Assembly: GCF_007990445.1 (NCBI RefSeq)
Contig: NZ_AP019841.1
Coordinates: forward strand, 124,001 to 188,000
DNA length: 64,000 nt
Direction of reading: 5' to 3'
DNA from: Leptotrichia wadei
GTDB taxonomy: Bacteria > Fusobacteriota > Fusobacteriia > Fusobacteriales > Leptotrichiaceae
This document shows positions 56,082 to 63,964 of this stretch, in pieces; within the stretch, counting starts at the first letter, position 1; every line of letters starts with the position of its first letter. The notes below the pieces were generated by a model that saw only the letters and a program-made list of their open reading frames with translations, did not search any database and had not been told where the DNA came from. A program made the translations under genes and the position numbers.

Positions 56082-56255
56082 TTAATAAAGCCTATTACCA
56101 TCTCTATCTACACAATAAGCATTTCCATTTTTTATATAACATCTTTCTCCATTTTCTCTTCTGCTTTCAGTTACTCTGTTCCAATAACTTGGACTAAAAA
56201 GTTCACAACTTACTGTAGTCAGAGCAAGAATTACAATCAAAAATAACTTTTTCAT
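56082..56255 (-). CDS. Tiny lipoprotein (tandem paralog 1)
   Basis: A 57-residue lipoprotein. KKLFLIVILALTTVSCELFS is a complete lipoprotein signal, and the tail CYIKNGNAYCVDRDGNRLY mirrors the second copy. The ATG at 56255 follows GGAG by 8 bases, so I prefer it to the longer reading from 56294. It is transcribed from a promoter with an adjacent 16-T tract. The two cysteines of the mature part may form a disulfide. No known family recognised. Confidence 0.75.
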   Translation of the reverse strand: MKKLFLIVILALTTVSCELFSPSYWNRVTESRRENGERCYIKNGNAYCVDRDGNRLY

Positions 56256-56282
56256 ATTATCATCTCCGCTATATTTTTTTTG

Positions 56283-56326
56283 ATTATAACACATTTTTAT
56301 GATAATTATCTTTTTTTTTTTTTTTT
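56283..56326 (-). promoter_or_regulatory. Promoter of lipoprotein pair with a 16-base homopolymer tract
   Basis: On the minus strand an extended -10 TGTTATAAT (TATAAT at 56288-56283) lies about 28 bases before the start codon. A run of 16 T on the plus strand (A on the transcribed-sense strand) fills 56311-56326, just upstream of the -35 place, where an UP element would bind. Confidence 0.5.
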
Positions 56327-56405
56327 GGAAATTAGAATAACATTATAAAAAACTATTTTTAAACAAGAGTTCAATTTTTTGATTTTAAAAGGGATTGAGA
56401 ATACA

Positions 56406-58076
56406 TTACAAACTTGATTTAAAAGGAATTTTTATAACTACTTCCGCTCCTTCGGTTTTGCTGTCTTTATTTATAAATACTCCGTAATTTTTGCCGTAAT
56501 AGAATTTTATTCTTTTATCGACATTTTTGATTCCTACACCGCCAGTCTTGCTTTTTTTGAATTGTTTAGCTTTTTCAAAGCCTATTCCGTTGTCTTTGAC
56601 TGAGATATTGACAGTGCTGTTTTGTCTGTAAACGTCGATTGTGATGATTCCGTTTCCAGAAAGGTTTTTTATTCCGTGATAGATGGAGTTTTCTACAATT
56701 GGCTGGATTATGATTTTTGGAACTTTGATGGAAAGAAGGCTTTCGTCTTCTATGTTGAAAAAATAGGAAAGTTTGTTTTCGTATCTCTGCTTTTGTATGA
56801 ATAAATATTCTTTAGTGTGCATAATTTCATCTTTTAACGGTATTTTTTCGTGTCCGTTGCTAAGGGAGAGCCTAAAATAGTTTGCAAGTGATTTTGTAAT
56901 GCTGATTACTTTTTCATTGTCTTCAAATTCTGCCATCCAAATGATTGTATCTAGCGTGTTATACAGAAAATGTGGATTAATCTGGCTGTGAAGAGCCTTT
57001 ATTTCATATTCCCGCAAATATTTTATCTTTTCAACCATTACATTAAAATGTTCCACAAGGTTCTGAATTTCATAGCCTGTTTTTTCACTTAAATGAAATT
57101 CCCGTAGATTATTTTCAAAGTTTTGCATATGATTTTCCAGTTTTATTAAAGGCTTTAGAATCTTTGTTATTACGATAAATGTAATAATAGAGGAAAAAGC
57201 TAGTGAAAATAGGAAAATAATGATAACTATGTGAGAAAAATTTTTCTTCAACGTAACTAGGTCATTTGTGTTTGCAAGGCTTCTTAAATTCCAGTTTGTA
57301 TTTTCAATCTGTGTTTCGTATAAATATGTATCTTTATTTTTATTCTTTTCTGAAAATTTTTCAAGACATTTTTTATCAGCAAAACATTTTACATCTCTGT
57401 AATAAATCACATTGCCATGATTATCTATAATAATGCTGTCACTTTGTCTTCCAAAAGCATTAGAACGTAAATACCTTTCAAACATTTCATATTTTATATC
57501 AAATACAATAACTCCCAGATTCTCTCCTTTTGAATTTTTTATATCCCGACTAATTGACAAAAACCACGAATTAGAGTTCATGGAAGAATCTTCATCTTTT
57601 CTGACTGGATTGAAAACAGGCATATCTGAATTATTTATTGCGTCAACATACCATTTTTCCTTCATCATATTTGCTGATATTTTCATATCGTTATTTTTAT
57701 CACTGGAAATAATACTACCATTTTTTCCAATCACAGTAATATTTTTTATCCCTTTATTATTATCGAGAATTGAATAAACCATTTTTTCAATACTTTTTTT
57801 TGAATTATTATTTCCCAATGTTAAAAAATTTCTAACATCCGCATTAACGGACAAAAGATTAATTATATTTTGTAATTTCTCAACATAAAGTGTGATATAA
57901 CGTGATGTACTCATTACATTTTTGTTAGTGTACTCAATTTCTTTGTTCATTATTATATATTTTGAAGTATAATAAAAAATGCTGCTTAAAAAAAGTATAA
58001 ACAGTAAATTTCCAACAAGATAATAAAAAAATAACTGCAACAGCATTGAATTTCTCATAGTTTTTTTTAATTTCAT
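56406..58076 (-). CDS. Sensor histidine kinase (LytS/YesM type)
   Basis: A 556-residue membrane kinase. Helix 1 is at about residues 12-38 and helix 2 at about 280-305, enclosing an extracytoplasmic dCache-like sensor of about 240 residues. A HAMP region follows, then the HisKA-type motif ALHSQINPHFLYNTLD, whose PHFLYN histidine is the phospho-acceptor, and the ATPase motifs VENSIYHGIK and VSVKDNGIGF. Its ATG overlaps the regulator gene's stop by 4 bases. It ends the minus-strand operon with msrAB, ccdA and tlpA, so it may sense oxidised envelope proteins. Confidence 0.92.
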   Translation of the reverse strand: MKLKKTMRNSMLLQLFFYYLVGNLLFILFLSSIFYYTSKYIIMNKEIEYTNKNVMSTSRYITLYVEKLQNIINLLSVNADVRNFLTLGNNNSKKSIEKMVYSILDNNKGIKNITVIGKNGSIISSDKNNDMKISANMMKEKWYVDAINNSDMPVFNPVRKDEDSSMNSNSWFLSISRDIKNSKGENLGVIVFDIKYEMFERYLRSNAFGRQSDSIIIDNHGNVIYYRDVKCFADKKCLEKFSEKNKNKDTYLYETQIENTNWNLRSLANTNDLVTLKKNFSHIVIIIFLFSLAFSSIITFIVITKILKPLIKLENHMQNFENNLREFHLSEKTGYEIQNLVEHFNVMVEKIKYLREYEIKALHSQINPHFLYNTLDTIIWMAEFEDNEKVISITKSLANYFRLSLSNGHEKIPLKDEIMHTKEYLFIQKQRYENKLSYFFNIEDESLLSIKVPKIIIQPIVENSIYHGIKNLSGNGIITIDVYRQNSTVNISVKDNGIGFEKAKQFKKSKTGGVGIKNVDKRIKFYYGKNYGVFINKDSKTEGAEVVIKIPFKSSL

Positions 58077-58855
58077 ATTTTTTCCAACACACTTTTCTTA
58101 AATTCTTTTGGTGTCATTCCAAAAGTTTTTTTAAATTTTGAATTGAAATAATTAAAGTTTTCCATTCCTACAAGTTCTCCAATTTGATAATTTTTCAGAT
58201 CTGTTGTCAAAAGCAGCAGCTTTGCCTTTTCCATCCGTATATTATTCAAATAGTCCTGAAAAGGAATACCAAACAAATTTTTAAAAAGTGAACTCAAATA
58301 TCCAGAAGACAAATTCATTTCGTCAGCCAGAGAATTTAAGTTAAAGGAAATATCGCTGTATTTTTCTTCAATTTTTTTTGTTAAAATATCTTTATACTTG
58401 CTATGAAAAATATTTTTATCAGATTTCTCAATTTGACTAATTTTATTAATAATTTTTCTTGCTTCGTTATATTTTTTATCTTCTTCCAGCTTATAGATAA
58501 GTTTTGAAATTATTTCATTTATATCTGTCTTGGAAACAGGTTTTAAAATATAGTCTTCAACTCCGATTTTTAAAGCCTTTTGAGCATATTCAAAATAGTC
58601 ATATCCAGAAATAATGGCTATCTTAACATCACTTTTCAGATATTTCATTTCCTCGGCAAGAGTCAGCCCATTTTTAAAGGGAATATTTATATCCAGCAAG
58701 ACAAGGTCAGGCAAGACTTCTGAAAAAGTCTTAAAGGCAGAATTACCGTCTTCTGCCTCATAAACATCACTTATCTTATATTTTTCAAAATCAATAAAGG
58801 TTTTAATACCTCTTCTTATAATCGGTTCATCGTCAATTATTAAAATACTATACAC
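58073..58855 (-). CDS. Response regulator with AraC-type output (YesN family)
   Basis: A 260-residue two-component regulator. SILIIDDEPIIRRGIKTFID starts the receiver domain, with the phospho-acceptor aspartate in VLLDINIP (near residue 54) and the lysine of ILKPVSKTD. The C-terminal AraC helix-turn-helix pair is MNLSSGYLSSLFKNLFGIPF and then MENFNYFNSKFKKTFGMTP. Directly adjacent to the tlpA stop and overlapping the kinase start. It probably activates the msrAB operon. Confidence 0.94.
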   Translation of the reverse strand: MYSILIIDDEPIIRRGIKTFIDFEKYKISDVYEAEDGNSAFKTFSEVLPDLVLLDINIPFKNGLTLAEEMKYLKSDVKIAIISGYDYFEYAQKALKIGVEDYILKPVSKTDINEIISKLIYKLEEDKKYNEARKIINKISQIEKSDKNIFHSKYKDILTKKIEEKYSDISFNLNSLADEMNLSSGYLSSLFKNLFGIPFQDYLNNIRMEKAKLLLLTTDLKNYQIGELVGMENFNYFNSKFKKTFGMTPKEFKKSVLEKI

Positions 58856-59326
58856 TTATTTAACAGCTCCTTTGATTTGTGCGGCAGTCAGATGTCCCGG
58901 CAAAGTTTTAACAATATTCAAGTTCCCATCCAATATAATGTTTGAAGGATATCCCAAAACTTTTGCCCTTTTTAACACTTCCCCCTTTTCGTCCAGTAAA
59001 ACAGTAGTATTTTTGTAATTAAGCCCTTTATACCACTGAATAAATTTGGCTGTAGGTTTTTCTCCTTTTTGTCCTGGAGAAGCAATAGTTATAACTGTAA
59101 AATTCTTACTTTTATCTGCACTCAAAGAATTAATTTCGCTTAATCCCGAAAGACAGATAGGACACCATGAAGCCCACATTTTAATATATATTTTCTTACC
59201 TTTGTACTTGTTAAGGGAAACAGGTTTATTATTAATGTCCTTTAACTGAACTCCTTGCAATGTATTTCCAAATGAAATCAATCCAAAACTCAACAAAGTT
59301 ACAATTGTTACAATTAATTTTTTCAT
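58856..59326 (-). CDS. Periplasmic thioredoxin-like protein (TlpA/ResA family)
   Basis: A 156-residue exported thioredoxin. After a signal peptide (ending near SFGN) comes LKDINNKPVSL and the active site MWASWCPICLSG with cysteines 55 and 58; LGYPSNIILDGNL supplies the cis-proline region. The likely role is to carry electrons from CcdA to the MsrAB protein outside the membrane. It has an AAGGAAG-type site. Confidence 0.92.
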   Translation of the reverse strand: MKKLIVTIVTLLSFGLISFGNTLQGVQLKDINNKPVSLNKYKGKKIYIKMWASWCPICLSGLSEINSLSADKSKNFTVITIASPGQKGEKPTAKFIQWYKGLNYKNTTVLLDEKGEVLKRAKVLGYPSNIILDGNLNIVKTLPGHLTAAQIKGAVK

Positions 59327-59451
59327 AAAAATTACTTCCTTTCTATATTATAGCAAATTTAAAATATTTTTTGTAATTATTTTTTAAGTTATTTTGATTA
59401 CTGATTGTTTTATAAAATTTAAAAAATTATAATTTTTAAAAAATAAAATTA

Positions 59452-60090
59452 TTAAAACTTATTCATTATTAGCAAAATTCCCATAAATATAATTAGAAAT
59501 CCTCCAAAGATTTTAAAATAATTTGTGTATTGATTTAAAGCTCGTACTTTTTTTAGCAATTTCTGAGAGAAAAAGGAAAATAGAACAAATGGAGTGGCAA
59601 GTCCTAAGACGTATATAAACATCATTAGCCCTCCATAGACTGCAGATCCTTTTTCGCCTGCAAGAGTAAGCACTGAGGCAAGAATAGGGCCTACACATGG
59701 AGTCCACCCTAGACTAAATGTCAATCCTAGCAAAAAAGCCTGTAATGAAGAATTTTTCTCAATTAAATCCAAATTTACAGATTTATTTTTTTCTAAAAAG
59801 TTAAATTTTAAGATGCCTGTCTGATGTAATCCCAGTATTATTACAAGTATTCCTGCCAAAACTTTTATAGTGTCATTAAAGAAAATTCCCGTAAGAAAAC
59901 TAAAACTAAAGCCAATGCTTACAAAAGTAAGCGAAAGTCCTAAAATAAATAAAAAGGTATTAAGCACAGTTTTTTTTCCTTTGCTTAAGATTCCCAAATA
60001 TACAGGAACAATGGGAAGAATACATGGAGATAGAAAACTTGCTACTCCTCCTAAAAATACGCTTCCTACTAGTAATGGCTGATTAAACAT
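59452..60090 (-). CDS. ccdA: CcdA-family thiol-disulfide membrane transporter
   Basis: A 212-residue membrane protein of six helices that moves electrons from cytoplasmic thioredoxin outward. The conserved proline-cysteine motifs are visible: SFLSPCILPIVPVY (Cys 23) and LGWTPCVGPILASV. No cytochrome c genes are nearby, so its job here is to power TlpA and MsrAB. 24 bp after msrAB in the same direction. Confidence 0.94.
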   Translation of the reverse strand: MFNQPLLVGSVFLGGVASFLSPCILPIVPVYLGILSKGKKTVLNTFLFILGLSLTFVSIGFSFSFLTGIFFNDTIKVLAGILVIILGLHQTGILKFNFLEKNKSVNLDLIEKNSSLQAFLLGLTFSLGWTPCVGPILASVLTLAGEKGSAVYGGLMMFIYVLGLATPFVLFSFFSQKLLKKVRALNQYTNYFKIFGGFLIIFMGILLIMNKF

Positions 60091-60114
60091 AAATTCTCTC
60101 CTATCCTGTTCATT

Positions 60115-61188
60115 TTACTGAACTAATTTTATTAAATATCCGTAATGTTCTTTTTCCATATCTTTTAATGGGATAAATTTAATTGAAGCACTGTTTATGC
60201 AATAACGAAGCCCGCCTTTGTCTTTAGGCCCATCATCAAAAACATGTCCCAAGTGGGCTTTTCCGCTTCGACTAAGCACTTCTGTCCTTACCATATTAAA
60301 ACTTGTATCATTTGCATAAGTTACAACATCTTTTGAAATAGGTTTTGTAAAACTTGGCCAGCCACAGCCAGAATCATATTTATCCTTTGAGGAAAATAAT
60401 GGCTCTCCTGTCGTTATATCCACATAAATTCCAGCTTCATGATTGTCCCAGTACTCATTTGAAAAAGAATGTTCAGTATTTTTTTTCTGTGTAACGCTGT
60501 ATTGAAGTGGAGTAAGCCGTTTTTTCAATTCTTCGTCACTTGGTTTTGGATAATCTTTTGGATCAATGATAACTTCATCTGCTTTAGTAATATCAATGTG
60601 GCAATATCCGTTAGGATTTTTTCTTAAATAGTCCTGATGGTATTCTTCTGCGAGTATATAATTTTTCAAAGGCTGAACTTCAACTTGAATTTTATCTGTA
60701 TATTTTTTCTGCTCTTCTTCAATTTCCTGTAAAATAATTTCTTTATCTTTAGGATTAGTATAATAAATCCCTGTTCTGTATTGTCTGCCTCTATCATTTC
60801 CCTGCTGATTAATGCTAGTAGGATCTACAACTTGAAAGTAATATTTAAGCAGCTTGCTCAAAGAAATTTTGTTTGCGTCATATTTTACGTGAACTGTTTC
60901 TGCGTGATCCGTTGATGCGACAATGTTATAACTCGTTTTTTCAGTTTTACCGTTCGCATAGCCAACCGTAACATCCTTTACCCCGTCGATTCTTTCCATA
61001 TATGCCTCAAGTCCCCAGAAACAGCCGCCAGCAAGATAGATTTCCTTGATGTTTTCGTTCCCTGCCTGAATCATATTTTCTTTTTTCGGTTTATTTTCAT
61101 TTCTGTTTTTACGATTTTTATTTGATAATACTACTGAAAATAAAGCTAAAGATAGTATTAAAAATAATAGTAGACTTCTAGATTTCAT
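60115..61188 (-). CDS. msrAB: Fused methionine sulfoxide reductase MsrA-MsrB, membrane-anchored
   Basis: A 357-residue repair enzyme for both methionine sulfoxide stereoisomers. An N-terminal helix (residues 4-22) anchors or exports it. MsrA follows with [13 protein letters not shown] (catalytic Cys 56), then MsrB with [12 protein letters not shown] and the catalytic cysteine in [13 protein letters not shown]. From memory, fused MsrAB with a two-component regulator is known in Fusobacterium nucleatum. First gene of the operon msrAB-ccdA-tlpA-regulator-kinase, an extracytoplasmic protein repair system. GGAGGCGG site. Confidence 0.95.
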   Translation of the reverse strand: MKSRSLLLFLILSLALFSVVLSNKNRKNRNENKPKKENMIQAGNENIKEIYLAGGCFWGLEAYMERIDGVKDVTVGYANGKTEKTSYNIVASTDHAETVHVKYDANKISLSKLLKYYFQVVDPTSINQQGNDRGRQYRTGIYYTNPKDKEIILQEIEEEQKKYTDKIQVEVQPLKNYILAEEYHQDYLRKNPNGYCHIDITKADEVIIDPKDYPKPSDEELKKRLTPLQYSVTQKKNTEHSFSNEYWDNHEAGIYVDITTGEPLFSSKDKYDSGCGWPSFTKPISKDVVTYANDTSFNMVRTEVLSRSGKAHLGHVFDDGPKDKGGLRYCINSASIKFIPLKDMEKEHYGYLIKLVQ

Positions 61189-61495
61189 AAAACCGCCTCC
61201 CGATTTATATTTAAATATTTTTTGTATCTACAAGAATAGTATAGTCCAAAAATTGATAAAAAAAAATGAAATATAGTAATATTTTTCTATAATTTTATAA
61301 TATTTGTTTATTTATTTACTAATCAAATTTGATATAATTTTAAAAAAGAGTTAAGTTAAAATATAAAATCAATATTTTTAAAATAAAAAATAAAGGGTCT
61401 TGTGATATATTAAAGAATTGTGATTAAAAAATAGATTAAAGAAAAATATTAATAAATAGTGTCTTGAAATATAGATTATCTAGGAGGAAAAAATA

Positions 61496-61543
61496 GTGGG
61501 TAACATCGCTTGTAGGAACGCAGAGGTCGGGGGACTGATATGA
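61496..61543 (+). CDS. Short leader ORF coupled to FtsZ-like gene 1
   Basis: GTG at 61496 follows a near-perfect ribosome site (TAGGAGGAAAAAATA) and opens a 15-codon frame (GNIACRNAEVGGLI after the first residue). Its TGA overlaps the ATG of the next gene as ATGA. The next gene has its own weaker GGGGG site. The leader could set its translation level by coupling. The peptide itself matches nothing known. Confidence 0.4.
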   Translation: MGNIACRNAEVGGLI

Positions 61544-62475
61544 AAAACACGTTAAATGGTGTAAAAGTAAAAATAGTGGCTTTGGGAAAAACAGGAAGTA
61601 ATGTAATAAATAAAATGATATTAAATAACATTGTAAAGGCTGATTTTATAACGATAGATACGGAAAAGCTGAATTTAGACAGTTCAAAAGTTCCCAAAAA
61701 AATATTTGTGTCGTCAATAACTTCATTTGAAGCGATGGAGGATTTAAGAAAACAAACAGAAAAAGAATTTCAAAATGCAGATATGGTGTTTATAATAGCT
61801 GAAATGGGAGAAAAAACAGGAATGCTACTTTCATCAGCTGTGGCAGAAATTGCGAAATCTATGAATATACTAACGGTTGCAATAGTGTCAAAGCCTTTTG
61901 ATTTTGAAGACCTGAATAAAATAAAACTTGCTAAAAAGGGGAAGGAAAGATTAAAACATTTCGCTGATACAATAATAGTCATTCCATATCAAAGATTGAA
62001 TGATTTATACATAAATCTTCCAATGGCAAATATCTATGAAAAAGGAGAAAAAGCCTTTGTAACAATTGTAAAGGGAATACTGGACTTAATAAAAAAACAG
62101 GGAATTGTAAATTTGGACTTTGCAGACATTAAGTCTATATTGCAAAATTCAGGCAAAACAGTATTAGGCTTTGGAAAAGCAGACGGAGAGGACAGAGCAA
62201 AAAAGGCAGTAGAACAGGCACTAAATACCCCACTTCTAGAACGTCCAATAAAAGGAGCAGGAAAAATACTAATGAACATAACCTCAGGAAAAGACATACG
62301 CCTAGAAGAAATCAGCCAAATCGCCACAGCAGTAGCCAAAAGTTCGGAAAATCCAGAATTATTTCTCGCATGGGGAACAGTCTTTGAAGAAACTAAATTT
62401 GAAAATCCTGAAGATTTTGAACAAAAAGGGAGCTGTGTAAAAGTATATTTGATTGCAACAGATTTTGGCGATTAA
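61540..62475 (+). CDS. Divergent FtsZ/tubulin-like protein 1
   Basis: A 311-residue protein aligned by eye along FtsZ: KIVALGKTGSNVINKMI, DFITIDTEKL, ADMVFIIAEMGEKTG, AEIAKSMNILTVAIVSKPF, DTIIVIPYQRL, DLIKKQGIVNLDFADIKSIL and KTVLGFGKADGEDRAKKAVE. The tubulin signature GGGTG(S/T)G is replaced by AEMGEKTGM, and the first glycine loop (GGGGxGxN) reads ALGKTGSN. The T7 loop NLDFAD, which provides catalysis to the next subunit, is intact. No C-terminal FtsA-binding peptide is seen. It is unlikely to be the cell's main FtsZ. The second copy follows after a terminator. Confidence 0.82.
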   Translation: MKNTLNGVKVKIVALGKTGSNVINKMILNNIVKADFITIDTEKLNLDSSKVPKKIFVSSITSFEAMEDLRKQTEKEFQNADMVFIIAEMGEKTGMLLSSAVAEIAKSMNILTVAIVSKPFDFEDLNKIKLAKKGKERLKHFADTIIVIPYQRLNDLYINLPMANIYEKGEKAFVTIVKGILDLIKKQGIVNLDFADIKSILQNSGKTVLGFGKADGEDRAKKAVEQALNTPLLERPIKGAGKILMNITSGKDIRLEEISQIATAVAKSSENPELFLAWGTVFEETKFENPEDFEQKGSCVKVYLIATDFGD

Positions 62476-62565
62476 TAAAAATAATTTAAAAATTTATAAA
62501 TAAAAAAAAGAAAAAGTAAAAAAATAGATACTGCACTACCTTAAAATAAAGCAACTTTAAATATG

Positions 62566-62591
62566 AAGCTATCAGTTATGGTAGCTTTTTG
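62566..62591 (+). terminator. Terminator between the two FtsZ-like genes
   Basis: AAGCTATCA (62566-62574) pairs with TGGTAGCTT (62579-62587), with one G-U pair, around a GTTA tetraloop and followed by T. The second gene therefore needs its own promoter; a weak one (TTTACTG...TAAAAT near 62639-62670) lies upstream. Confidence 0.8.
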
Positions 62592-62701
62592 TTATTATTA
62601 GAAGAAAAGGCAAAATTGTATGAAAAATAGTAAAAAAATTTTACTGTATTTTGGGAAAATATGTTAAAATATAGAAAATTTTACAATTAAAGGAGAAAAA
62701 T

Positions 62702-63556
62702 ATGGACGGTATTGGAATAAAAGTTATTGGAATCGGTACGGTGGGAAATGATGTCTTGAATAAGATGATGAAAAAAGAGATTGCGGAAGTTGAATTTGTG
62801 GGAATTGACACAAATCAAGAGAATTTGGATAAATTGAATGTAGAATTAAAAATGTTGGCTTCTGAAGATTTAAGCGAGAAGGTTCAAGGTGCATTGAAAA
62901 ATACTGATTTAGTATTTATTTTGACAGAAATGTCGGAAAAGAAGAATAATGAGATAGCCTGTGTTGTTTCAGAAGTTGCAAAAACAATGGGAATATTGAC
63001 AGTAGTTCTAGTTGCTACATCAATTAATTCAAATGGAGGAACTGAAGAAATTAAGAAATTAGAAAAAATTTCTGATACTGTTATAGTTTTGCCTCTTAAA
63101 AAATTAGTGGAAGTAGATTCTAGTGCAACTTTTGATAAATTATTTGAAAAAAGAGATAAAATTTTTATAAAAAATGTAGAATTTATAACAAATCTAATAA
63201 AAAAACAAGGGGTAGTGAATCTTGTTTTTGATGATGTAAAAATAATGCTAGGAAATTCAGGAGAAGGCATAACAGCATTTGGTAAAGGTGAAGGGCAGGA
63301 TAAGGTAAAACTTGCTACAGAACAAATAATAAACAGCCCTTTTATAAAAAATCTTCCAAAAGCGAGAAAGATACTGTTAAGCATTACAGCAGGACCAGAC
63401 ATTGGATTAACGGATTTACACGAAGTAACTATGATTATAAATGAAAAATTTGCAGCAGAACAAACAAATATACTATGGGGATACATTATGGATGTTGAGC
63501 TTGAAGATAAAATTGAAGTGGAAATGCTGATAACAGATTTAAAGGAATTACTTTAA
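62702..63556 (+). CDS. Divergent FtsZ/tubulin-like protein 2
   Basis: A 284-residue paralog of the preceding gene with further decay of FtsZ motifs. The start reads IKVIGIGTVGNDVLNKMMK, ADMVFI becomes TDLVFILTEMSEKKN, so the GTP-loop glycines are gone, and the T7 loop reads NLVFDDVKIML, losing the first catalytic aspartate. The later part KQGVVNLVFDD...GITAFGKGEGQDKVKLATEQ still follows FtsZ. It keeps the fold but probably does not hydrolyse GTP like FtsZ. It ends without a C-terminal tail. AAAGGAG site. Confidence 0.78.
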   Translation: MDGIGIKVIGIGTVGNDVLNKMMKKEIAEVEFVGIDTNQENLDKLNVELKMLASEDLSEKVQGALKNTDLVFILTEMSEKKNNEIACVVSEVAKTMGILTVVLVATSINSNGGTEEIKKLEKISDTVIVLPLKKLVEVDSSATFDKLFEKRDKIFIKNVEFITNLIKKQGVVNLVFDDVKIMLGNSGEGITAFGKGEGQDKVKLATEQIINSPFIKNLPKARKILLSITAGPDIGLTDLHEVTMIINEKFAAEQTNILWGYIMDVELEDKIEVEMLITDLKELL

Positions 63557-63572
63557 CATACAATGTATAAAA

Positions 63573-63756
63573 TAAAGATGATGTAGATAAAATTGTTGAA
63601 TTTGTAAAAAAGCAGGAGTGACGATTGTAAAAGAACCTTAAGATGTATTTTTGGGTGGATATCATGTGTATTTTTGTAATTTAGACGGGATATTATTGGG
63701 AAGTGGCTTGGGAACCAGATTTTAAATCTGATGAAAATGGATTATTACAATTTTAG
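63573..63756 (+). pseudogene. Broken VOC/glyoxalase-family gene
   Basis: Fragments of a VOC protein remain in successive frames: KDDVDKIVEFVKK from 63573, then after a frame change KAGVTIVKEP, a TAA, DVFLGGYHVYFCNLDG, and after another change EVAWEPDFKSDENGLLQF to the TAG at 63754-63756. The pattern GGY..YF.(D)PDG...EVAWNP is the usual C-terminal half of these proteins. The N-terminal half is missing, so the gene is dead. Confidence 0.75.
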
Positions 63757-63802
63757 TAAATATATTCTAATTTGTAAAATAGATAAAAATGTTATAAATG
63801 TT

Positions 63803-63848
63803 AGAAGAAGTAAAAGCAGTAAGTTGATACTTCTTTTTCTTTTTTGAT
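63803..63848 (+). terminator. Terminator downstream of FtsZ-like gene 2 and the VOC relic
   Basis: AGAAGAAGTA (63803-63812) pairs with TACTTCTTTTT (from 63828) around a loop of about 15 bases, followed by a T-rich run. Confidence 0.6.
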
Positions 63849-63935
63849 GAAAAATTGTCAGAATATACTTAAAACTTCTTAAAACAAAATTATTGAAATT
63901 AGAAAAAATAAAAGTTGAAAAAAAATAGAAAAATT

Positions 63936-63964
63936 TTCTTTTTTTGGAAAAAATGTGGTATAAT
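63936..63964 (+). promoter_or_regulatory. Promoter at the right edge
   Basis: A perfect TATAAT at 63959-63964 with TGG before it (extended -10); the -35 region (TTCTTT) is weak. It should drive a gene beyond the window. Bases 63965-64000 show no start codon I can support. Confidence 0.4.

Noticed and set aside
62884-63486. 200-codon minus-strand frame across FtsZ-like gene 2
   Set aside because: Long antisense frame caused by biased codons. The plus-strand reading has a clear FtsZ pattern and a ribosome site.
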